A DNA stretch of 64,000 bases, taken from NCBI GenBank assembly GCA_963995505.1, contig OZ023193.1, positions 310,001 to 374,000 on the forward strand, read 5' to 3'. A program made the translations under genes and the position numbers. Under the pieces are notes generated by a model. It had not been told where the DNA came from. It did no database searches and saw only the letters and a program-made list of their open reading frames with translations. The stretch comes from Hypericum androsaemum. Taxonomy: Eukaryota; Streptophyta; Magnoliopsida; Malpighiales; Hypericaceae. Positions 26,957 through 35,976 of this stretch are shown here, piece after piece (positions within the stretch are counted from its first letter, which is position 1; each line of letters begins with the position of its first letter).

Positions 26957-27290
26957 GCCGGGTTTGGATTGGGTTCGGAATGGGTCCATTCTGAACCGTT
27001 TAGACTGAAGGATACATAGAGTTTTCTTTTGTAAAAAAGTTAAAATACAGGGACAAAAATGAAAAAAAAATTTCGCGCAGCAGGGGATCACCAACCTGCC
27101 ATTATCGATAACTGGACATGTTATTGTAATAGCACACAGGTTATTATCAATAATTGGACATGCTAGTGTCGTAACTGGGGCATATGCCATTGTCAGAACT
27201 GGAGCATGATATTATCGGTACTTCAGTCCAAACAGTCTGGAATAGTCCCTTCACTTCAGACCCAATCTACTGCCTTCGTGTAGCCACGTC
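26957..27290. repeat. Dispersed repeat with inverted ends, copy A
   Basis: The left end (GGATTGGGTTCGGAATGGG, ending TTTAGACTGAAG) matches the reverse complement of the right end (GATTGGGTCTGAAGTGAAG, ending TTTGGACTGAAG). The middle has repeated CATGCCATTATC-like words. The same layout recurs at 50445-50840, so this is a small TIR element family. Confidence 0.6.
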
Positions 27291-27504
27291 CGAATATAGA
27301 ATATTGATCTGAAAAAAAAACTAACTCTTGGTTCCCCGAATACATTAAGTTGTTAATGATGAGAGTTAGGTGATAAATGACTTAAATTTTTACGAAACTA
27401 GTGTTCTTACCAGAGTATAAAAATAGCGTAAGAAAAATAAATCTTCTACTGATACCAAAGCTTTAAAAAAAGTAGTCAATGATCTTGCTGTTTCTTATTT
27501 ATTA

Positions 27505-28050
27505 GGAAAAAGTTCATTAAAGTACCTTGTAGTTTCACACTTTGTTACGTTAGTACCCTGTGGTTTGACTTTTTCTTTTTAGGTGATAGAGGTTTCAAAA
27601 AGTGACACTTTTGGTGATAAATTTTAAACCGGGATTAATTTTTCCAACCTGACCATACATATAGATGCCACATCATCGCCACATCATATTTTTATATCTT
27701 AAGTGGCGATGATGTGGCAAAATTAAAAAATCTCAAAAGTCAAAATTACAAAATTACAAATCTTCACATCGCCAAAATTTTTATAATTAGGGTTGAGGGT
27801 TTTAGAAAAATAAAGGGATTGAGATTTTATAATTTTGCCACATCATCGTCACTTAGGATATAAAAATACGACATGGCAATGACGTGGCGCCTATGTGTGT
27901 AGTCTAGTTGAAAAAATGAACCCTGGTTAAAAATTTGTTACCAAAAGTATCACTTTTCGGAACCTCTGTCACCTAAAAAGAAAAAGTCAAACTACAAGGT
28001 ACTAAGGTAAAAAACTATGAAACTACAGGATATTTTAGTGAAGTTTTCCC
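27505..28050. mobile_element. MULE-like fold-back element 1
   Basis: The outer about 220 bp on each side are imperfect inverted repeats; the left reads GGAAAAAGTTCATTAAAGTA and the right end, reversed, GGGAAAACTTCACTAAAATA. Both arms contain TTTGACTTTTTCTTTTTAGGTGA and a GATGATGTGGCAAAATT block. It is flanked by a perfect 9-bp target-site duplication, TATTTATTA, at 27496-27504 and 28051-28059. A 9-bp duplication with long inverted arms is the Mutator superfamily pattern. There is no coding capacity. Confidence 0.85.
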
Positions 28051-28062
28051 TATTTATTATTA

Positions 28063-29409
28063 GGGATAAGTTCATTTTAGTACCCTGTAGTTTCACCCAT
28101 TTTGCCTAGAGTACCATGTGGTTTCAAATTGGTAGTTTAGTACCATGTGGTTGACCACAAATTTTTCGGGCAGGTCCAGGGCAGCTGTCCGTCCAAACCC
28201 GCCCGAAACGGTACCGTTTAGAACCAACGTGGAAGACACGTGTCAACAAGGTGGCGTAAGTTAGAGCTGATGTGTATTATGTCAAATTATCTAATTAATC
28301 CCAAGTTATTTTAAATTTTCCACCTCCTACTCTCTCTCCCCCTCTACTCTCTATCTCCTCCTCCTTCATCTTTAACCTCCTGTTTTCCCTCACCTTCTTC
28401 AAAGCTCCATCTCCCAAAAGAATAGAATATGTCACTTACAGATTAGATACAAAATTAAACCAGCAAGAAAATATTCACGTAAAAATTCAAACGGAATACA
28501 CAAAAAATCCCATCGAATTAAAAAGAGCAATTACTAGATAAATACCTTAACGGTGAGTCGGGATCGAGTGCCGGTAGTTTGGAAAGTCAGAGCCAGAAAT
28601 GGCCTTCCAGTCATCGACGTGGCCGTCGATGGTGACCAAGAAGGCCGGAACTCGACCTCCACTCGGATCCCTGGCTCAAACTCGCTCCCCGACTCAAGCC
28701 ACCACACTCACCGGATCGAGCCACCACACTCACCGACTTTAGCCCAACTCGCTGAGTAGCCAGCCACCATACTCACCGACTCGAGCAACCGCCCACCGCT
28801 GGTAAACAGAAAGAGGTGAGCTTCACCGTTGCTATACCACATTGTTCCTTTTACCTAATTAATCCTCAAAAAAGGGGAAAAAGAGAGAGGAAGGGGAGAA
28901 AAAAAGTGATCTAACTGTTGCCGTCGCTGTATCAAACTGTCACCGTATCAAATCGTCATCGTATCGAACTGTCGCCGTCGCTTCCAAGAAGAATCTGATC
29001 TCTCTTTCTCTCTCTTGGGAGATGGAGCTTTGAATAAAGTGAGGAGAAACAGGAGGTTGAAGAAGGAGGAGGAAGGAGAGTTGAAGGAGGGGGAGAGAGA
29101 GAGTAGGAGGGGCGGAGAGAGAGTGGGGGGGGGAGTGAGTTAATTAATTTTTTGGGATAAGTTCATTTAGGTACTAAATAGATAATTTACCACGGTCCAC
29201 GTCAGCATTAACTTAAAAGAGTCGGGAGCCACGTGTCTTTTACGTGGTCTCAAAATGACGACGTTTCAGGCGGATTTCGACGAGCAGCTGCCTTGGACCT
29301 GCCCTGATAATTGGTGGTCAACCACAGGGTACTAAACTACCAATTTGAAACCACATGGTACTCCAGGTAAAATGGGTAAAACTACAGGATACTAAAATGA
29401 ACTTATCCC
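28063..29409. mobile_element. MULE-like element 2, GGGATAAG family
   Basis: The termini GGGATAAGTTCATTTTAGTA and TACTAAAATGAACTTATCCC are inverted, and the similarity runs inward for about 350 bp (28063-28420 against 29000-29409). A 9-bp duplication TTATTATTA flanks it at 28054-28062 and 29410-29418. The interior (28550-28990) is GC-richer, with an open frame at 28553-28759 that may be captured sequence, but I do not recognise it. The element belongs to the same family as element 3. Confidence 0.85.
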
Positions 29410-29447
29410 TTATTATTATTTACTCATCTCTCTCGTTAAAATAACAA

Positions 29448-30940
29448 GGGATAAGTTTATTTTAGTACTCTGTAGTTTTACTCTTTTTGCTTGGAGTACC
29501 ATATGATTTTAAATTGGTATTTTAGTACCTTGTGGTTGACCATCAATTTTTCGGGCAGGTCCACGATAGCTACCCGTCCAAACCCGCCCGAAATGAAGCC
29601 ATTTTGAGATGACGTGGAAGACACGTGGCGAAAGACTTTCTTAAGTTAAAGCTGACGTGGATCGTGATAAATTATCAAAATAGTCCAAAGTTATTTTTTT
29701 TCCAAAAATATCTCATTCAAATAATAACTAACTTCTCTCTCTCCTCCCACCCTCAAACGTTCCTCCTTCCTCCTAAAGTATCCCCATCACCTCCCACATT
29801 TAAATCACAAAACCAGAAACCATAAATTAACTAGAACCCAACCCAATCAAAAACCGAAGGGGTCCCAGAGTGGACGACGACGAATACAGGCTAAGGGACG
29901 ACAACGAATTTGGATGACGAGTGGTCCGCCTTGTCGTCGAGCCCTGCATCATCGTTGATTCCAGGAGAGCTCTGTCGCATCATCAATTTTGTCTGCCACG
30001 CGCCGCTGATACAGGGTCTGGGACCACCAGAGTGCTCGCCCCATTGCGGGCATCGTCTTGGGAGCGGCGGTGAGCATCGGAATGGCGTCAATCGGTATCT
30101 GTCGTCAAGCCCCGAACTATGGTGGTCTGGGACCACCAGCGTGCTTGCCGGATTGCGGGCTACGTCTGGAGGTCGACGGTGTCGATCAGAATGTTGGCCT
30201 TCTCCAATATCGCATTGTATATCTCCTCGTCAAGAGAAGTCTGCCTACACAGAATCTTGAGCTTAGCCTAGTCACTTTTCTGGTCGGCTTTATAGGCGGT
30301 CCCTTCGATGGAGTCCCTCTTACCGTTGCTCCAGGTCTGGTTGAGGATGTGGACAGAGGCACCGTCGGGATTGAGGGTGTAGGTGGCCCTCGTGTCGGTG
30401 CCAGTTTTGGGTTGGAAGGACGAGAACAAGGCTATCTCGTACCACCGACCCTTATATAGCTCCAGGTCCAGCCCTTTCACCACCATCGTCTTCTTGCTGC
30501 TGCTCGCCATTGTTGGGTTTTTGGAGGAGGAGGTGGGTTTTGGGTGTATCGATTTCTGGTTTTTTTTGTTGATTTTGGTTGTAATGGATTTTTTGGTTTG
30601 AAGGGAGAGGTAGGAGGGAGGAGGAGGAAGGTGTGAGGTTGAGAGGAGAGAGAAGTTGATTAATATTTAAGTAGAATTTTTTGAAAAATATAAATAACTT
30701 GGGACTATTATGATAATTTACCATGATCCAGGTCAACTTTAAGTTAAGAAAGTATTTCGCCACGTGTCTTCCACGTCATCTCAAAACGACGTCGTTTTGG
30801 GTGGGTTTGGACGGGTAGCTACCCTGGACCTGCCCGAAAAATTGGTGGTCAACCACAGGGTACTAAAATACCAATTTAAAACTACATGGTACTCCAGACG
30901 AAAAGAGTGAAACTAGAGAGTACTAAAATGAACTTATCCC
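29448..30940. mobile_element. Pack-MULE-like element 3 carrying a lipocalin fragment
   Basis: The ends are GGGATAAGTTTATTTTAGTA and TACTAAAATGAACTTATCCC, with inverted arms of about 250 bp and the same family sequence as element 2. The perfect 9-bp duplication AAATAACAA is at 29439-29447 and 30941-30949. Because that word is not simple sequence, the ends are firm. The interior holds part of a host lipocalin gene on the minus strand. The element ends 120 bp before the first possible DCAF8 start codon. Confidence 0.92.
30160..30510 (-). pseudogene. Captured temperature-induced-lipocalin (TIL) gene fragment
   Basis: The minus-strand frame from 30510 opens with the plant TIL/Blc lipocalin N-terminus: KGLDLELYKGRWYEIA, then FQPKTGTDTRATYTLNPDG, then an NQTWSNGKRDSIEGTAYK segment ending KSD. 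This is the first beta-strand and the GRWYEIA signature of the fold. After a stop codon at about 30268, the sequence resumes with the C-terminal helix (ILCRQTSLDEEIYNAILEKA), so the central barrel of roughly 60 residues is missing. It lies wholly within the 9-bp-flanked element at 29448-30940. It is a broken copy; the intact donor gene is not in this window. Confidence 0.85.
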
Positions 30941-31069
30941 AAATAACAATACAAGGAAAAAAACACATAAATAATAATTACACAATGAAACTGTCTCGAT
31001 CATTCCATATTATTCTCCATTTATAAACTCTTCACTTCCTCCATTATTTATTTGACGAGAGAGAGAGAG

Positions 31070-34000
31070 ATGATGAAGAAGAGGGCAAGGAGAGAAGAGA
31101 GCAACCTGGATAAAGCAGTGATCGATGTCTGGAAGAGGGAGGTCGGCCTTCTCTCCACTCGCAACTTCGCCCACCGCCTCGCCGCCTCTCAGGTTTCCCC
31201 CCTCTCTCTCTCTCTCTCTCTCTCTCCCCTTCTTTTTTTTCTCTTTCTTCAAACAAAAATGGTGTTTTTATGTTAATTTCTGGGTACTTGGTGATAGTGT
31301 TAAGTGTCTACTTAGTTTTATCAGATTAGCTCATTTTTCTCGAATCAGAAGTTGGGTCAGATGATGAAGAATAACTTGGAGGAAAAGGATGGAGCTTTAC
31401 GCTTGGACAGCTCTAGTGGCATTGATCATCAGTAAAGTGCGATTCTTTGGAGATACTGTTTCTGGGTTTCTCCAAAGACTACTTTTTTGTTAGGCTCAGT
31501 ATGGTCTAGGAAAGCGCTGTGGGTGTGTTGGGTTGGTAGGAGTGGAGTGGAGTTCGTATTGACGTGAATTTGGTTTTATGGGTGTCAGGATCTGGTGCTT
31601 CGGCTTGACCTCTATAAAAAGTTGGAGAAGCACCGAGGGTGTGTCAACACGGTTAGCTTCAATGCGGATGGTGATGTTCTAGTCTCAGGTTCTGATGATC
31701 GGCGAGTCATTCTCTGGGACTGGGAGACAGGAAATTGCAAGCTGTCTTTTCATTCGGGCCATATTAACAATGTGTTTCAAGCCAAGATTATGCCCTTCAC
31801 TGATGATAGAACCATCGTTACTTGTGCTGCTGATGGTCAGGTAAATCATCTGTGCCTGGTTACAGATAATAAGGAACAGCATTTTGTTGTACCCTTCATC
31901 TACAACTTTTTTAATTTGGTCGTAAATGAATAGTTTTTGTCGACGATTGCCTTTTGTTTAGATGTCTTTACTCCAAATGGAATCAAAGTGAAAGATGAAA
32001 AGGCAAGAAGCATTTTCAACTAGGGATTTGTTAACTAATTTGAGGGTAGGAAATTGTGGGACATTGAACGTTTCTCCCGTGCTTAGCAACTTTCTCCATA
32101 TTTTGTCACTGTTTTATTCATTGCTTTTTTTCGCAGAATCACATGCGGGAATTACTTTTTGCTTACTTTCTCCCTGCTTACTCTTAATATGAACTTCTCT
32201 TCGATCCTAGGTTCGACATGCTCAAATTCAGGAACGTGGCGAAGTGGAGACTCATTTACTTGGGAGTCATGAAGGCCGAGCACATAAGTTGGCCATTGAA
32301 CCTGGCAGCCCCCATATCTTCTATACATGTGGTGAAGATGGAATGGTGCAACATGTGAGTCCTACTTACACTTAACTGTGATTGTACTAATTTGCAAAGG
32401 TCAATTACTATTTGTTACAGTAAACTCGATATTTTGGGTGGTGAAATTCATTTTCTAGCGAGGAAATGGCATGATGATTTGAGAACTGCTTGTGATTAAG
32501 GATCGTGTTGTGACACATTTCCTAGTAGAAACAGAAAAAAATAAAACAAAGGGGAAAAGAAAAATAACCATAGCCCAAGAAGCAAGCAAGTAGGTAAGCC
32601 TAAATTATCTAGATTAGAAAAAGATTACACGTTCTTTGTTCTCCTTCTTAACCTTTTTGTAGTATTATCGTTGCAATTCAAGAGGGTGGAGAGCAACAGT
32701 ATTGTTTGTCTTTACAAAATAGTGTAGTTTTATTGTGTTGTGTTTTTGCCTTTCACCTTGATCGAAGGTTCTATTGTTCTTTCCACAAAGAAAAGAAGGT
32801 TCTAGCCTAAATTACCTTTAGCTGACATTTTGAATCTGCAATGCCCTCTGCCTTTTCAGTTTGATCTTAGAACCAGGGCTGCTACGCAACTCTTCACTTG
32901 CCAACCAATCAGTGAGAGGAGGGGCTTCTTGCCTGCTATCAATTTAAATGCTATTTCAATCGATCCAAGGAACCCAAATCTCTTTGCAGTTGCGGGGCAT
33001 GATGAATATACCCGACTTTATGATATGCGCAAGTATCGGTGGAGTGCATCTTCTGATTTTGGTCAGCCTGCAGATTACTTCTGTCCTTCCCATTTGATTG
33101 GTGACTCAGATGTTGGGATCACTGGATTGTCATTTTCAGATAAGAGTGAGCTTCTAGTATCATATAATGAAGAGTTTATCTATCTCTTCACGCGTGAAAT
33201 GGGATTGGGGCCCAATCCTATTCCATCCTCGCCACGTTCTATTAATAGCAATGCAAGTGAATTGGGACCTGGTATCATGACATCTCCGTCAAGCATGGAT
33301 GTTGACGAGAAAGCTGAGCCCCAAGTTTACAAGGGGCATCGCAACTGTGAGACTGTGAAAGGTGTCAGCTTCTTTGGGCCAGGATGCGAGTATGTGATGA
33401 GTGGGTCTGACTGCGGCAGGATATTCATCTGGAAGAAGAAGGGCGGGGAGCTCATTCGTGTGATGGAAGCAGATAAGAATGTTGTGAACTGTACAGAGCC
33501 TCATCCTCATACGGCAGTGATTGCTAGCAGTGGAATTGATAGTGACATAAAGATTTGGACGCCAAAAGCTTTTGAAAGAGCCAACTTGCCAACAAATATC
33601 GACAAGGTAAATGTTTGCCACCAAAACTTTTAGTTAAATACTTTCCATTAGGCCCAAGTACTTTGCATATCCGATTTTATTATTTCCTTTCCTCGTCTCT
33701 TATTTATATGATACACCAACTTCTCGATTTCACGTGGAGCAGTGGACGCTCTACTTTTCTGTTGGTATCTTGTTACTTTTCCACTGTCTGCTGAAAATAT
33801 AATAACCCTTGGCTGGTATTAGCAATCTGATAGCCAATTCACAAGGATTTCACTGGTGATAACTGAGTTCAAACATAGCTAGGCCCTGGAGAAACTAATT
33901 GTTGTGCTATTCCTTGTTTGGGAAGGTCATGGTGAATCACGGTGTTCACATTTTGGTTGATGATGCCTACGATGAGGATGTTTTCTTGTATGATGGTGGT

Positions 34001-34401
34001 AGTTTAATCGATGACAAGGAGTGTGGTGTGTATGATGCAGATCATATTGACAAAGACATATATGGTTAGCTATAATAGCAAAGATTATGATAACGACGAC
34101 GGTGATAGTGATGGCAGTTCTCTTGGAGATTGTAATGATGATACAACTGATGATTCTGATTTTGGCTCTCTTTGTTCAGCTGAGACCGAAGAGCAGAAGC
34201 TGGATGTACCGAGTAGCTTTTCCACAGGACGTCTTGATGCAGATACTCTCATTGCAAAGGCAGAGGACTGGCGCGGGGGGGAACGGAGATAGCTCTGCTG
34301 CTAGTCGGGAACTTATGGAGCTCATGTGGTCAGTCAATGCTCACAGCGACGTCTCGGATGATGGAGGAGATGCTCCAAGTCGCGAAGACTTATTTGAATA
34401 G
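31070..34401 (+). CDS. DCAF8-type WD40 protein (CUL4-DDB1 substrate receptor)
   Basis: Five exons join in phase to 495 aa: 31070-31192, 31589-31840, 32211-32354, 32860-33606, 34180-34401. The start could also be the second ATG at 31073. The N-terminus (WKREVGLLSTRNFAHRLAAS) and the first WD repeat (KLEKHRGCVNTVSFNADGD, VILWDWETG) match plant DCAF8 homologues. Further blades run to residue 422, including the DWD-like motifs QHFDLRT and RLYDMRKYR used to dock on DDB1. The gap after FTREMGLGPNPIPSSPRS is a Ser-rich loop. The last exon has the family C-terminal WMYRVAFPQDVLMQILSLQ, then an acidic tail. DCAF8 proteins bring targets to CUL4-DDB1 ubiquitin ligases; the target is unknown. Intron 4 contains odd acidic, coding-like sequence (see findings). 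A Pack-MULE ends 120 bp upstream of the first start codon. Confidence 0.92.
31202..31227. repeat. (CT)n microsatellite in DCAF8 intron 1
   Basis: A CT run begins ten bases after the exon 1 donor site. A shorter GA run sits directly before the start codon at 31057-31069. Confidence 0.9.
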
Positions 34402-34699
34402 GAAATATTAGCAGTAACTGTATATCAATTTCCCTCCTTTGGCATGAAAAGGATACTGCTAGTCTCGCACATTGTCATTGGGTTCTCATGGTGAGTGAGA
34501 ATTTATTTTTTTTGGTGGAAACATGGTGAGTGATAATTAAAGCATACATGTCCTTCGAGTAAGATAGCCAACAAAGATCAATGTTTGTTTTTAATATATA
34601 TGTTATTAGATCGTCAATCTTATTCAAACCATATAATTATCACATAAATAAATGTGGTACCTTAAAAAACACACATGTGATATATGACCTTTTAATTTT
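34402..34699. other. DCAF8 3' flank
   Basis: Likely 3' UTR and short AT-rich spacer up to the next element. Nothing else is visible. Confidence 0.5.
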
Positions 34700-35636
34700 G
34701 GGAAAATTATGTTCAGGTCTCTGTAGTTTGGTCTCTCCCCTTCTCGGGTCCCTGCATTTCTTAAATTGATGCTGGCGTCCCCCGTGTTTGGTTTTAGAAA
34801 CTCTCGGGTCCCTCGCTGACATCATCACTCATTTTATTTGATTTTTGTCATAGAAATGACCAAAATATTCTTAAACAAAAAAAAACGTACCTTCTTCAAC
34901 CTTCAATCAATCTTGAACATCAAGAACACCAATCACAAAAAAATCAAATTAACAAAAACCGAACACAAACTAAATCGCTACCACCGCCACCGCATTCCTC
35001 CTCAGCAAATCCGCGCTTCCCACGACCGCCTCCAGCTTCAACCTCACCATCTCCACCACCGCGCCCTCCTCGTCCAGCCCCACCACGGCCGCCCAGTACC
35101 CTCCATCCAGCACCCACCTCCCCCTCGCCACCATCCTCTCGTCCACCACGGCTTGAACCCAGCCACCCAGAAGAAGCTCCTCTCCAAGGAGGTGAACCAG
35201 GTCGGGGAGAATACGAGGAAGGTGTCATGGGAAGGCAGAGGCAGAGACAAGGCTGTGGTCTTTAATTAATTAAAAAAAATTAGTTGCAGTTGCTTTGTGG
35301 CCGTGGTCTTTAATTAATTAAATAATTGCAATTACAGTTGTTTTGTGGAAGAGAAGCACGAAGATTCGGGGGTGGTTGTGGCGTACTGGGGTGGTTGCCC
35401 AAAAAAATGAATTGAGTTTGATTTTCATGAAGAAGAAGAGGGGAGATGCGCAGAGAAGAAGATAGGAGGTGATTTTTTTTAGTAAATGATATTTTAGTAA
35501 TTTCAATGATAAAAAAAATAGATGCCGATGTCAGCCAGGGACCCGAGAGTTTCTAAAACCTAACATGGAAGACGCCAGCATGAATTTAAGAAATGCAGGG
35601 ACCTGAGAGGAAGGGAGACCAAACTATAATTTTCCC
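34700..35636. mobile_element. MULE-like element with captured sequence
   Basis: The arms of about 150 bp are inverted: the left begins GGGAAAATTATGTTCAGGTC and the right end, reversed, GGGAAAATTATAGTTTGGTC. Both contain CTCGGGTCCCT and GGTTTTAGAAACTCTCGGGTCC. The 9-bp duplication TTTAATTTT is at 34691-34699 and 35637-35645. The interior 34970-35250 is GC-rich and coding-like on the minus strand. Confidence 0.85.
34975..35235 (-). pseudogene. Captured gene fragment, DOG1-domain-like (tentative)
   Basis: On the minus strand one frame reads FSPTWFTSLERSFFWVAGFKP. This resembles the start of the plant DOG1 domain (sPxWLTxLERsFLWigGfkP), found in TGA factors and DOG1-like seed-dormancy proteins. 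A neighbouring frame continues with RWVLDGGYWAAVVGLDEEG and then VRLKLEAVVGSADLLRRNAV, compatible with later helices of that domain. The frames do not join, so this is a broken capture. The assignment rests on one motif and could be wrong. Confidence 0.45.
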
Positions 35637-35976
35637 TTTAATTTTTTATAATCAGAGCTTCTACATACTAAATGATGATTTTACATAAAGAAATTGTTGA
35701 GCCGGTTTCTCTTACATATATGATCTATAGATATAATTTCCGAAAAGTTGACTTATCAATTTCAGTGTTGAATTTTTTTTCTAAGCATGTTATAAACAGT
35801 TAATACTTTTCATGGTTTGTACACATTTGGATGTCGATCACCGCATCTGCATCTCTAATGCACTGAGTTCTGGAGAAATCATGGCGGCTTGGAGCAGGAA
35901 CAACATGCTGCACCAGGCACAAGTGGCATCGAACCCTCGTGTCAAAACTTCGTTTCGTGGTTGATGGAGGGACGAG
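35637..35976. other. Spacer downstream of the MFS transporter
   Basis: It contains the likely 3' UTR of the minus-strand transporter. No other feature is seen. Confidence 0.45.

Noticed and set aside
30058..30459. Plus-strand open frames across the lipocalin fragment
   Set aside because: They are opposite-strand shadows; the minus strand carries the recognisable lipocalin signature.
31350..31432. Open in-frame stretch KLGQMMKNNLEEKDGALRLD in DCAF8 intron 1, after a good AG
   Set aside because: The only donor (GTAAAG after CATCA) leaves the wrong phase for the next exon, and plant DCAF8 homologues join the first exon directly to DLVLRL.
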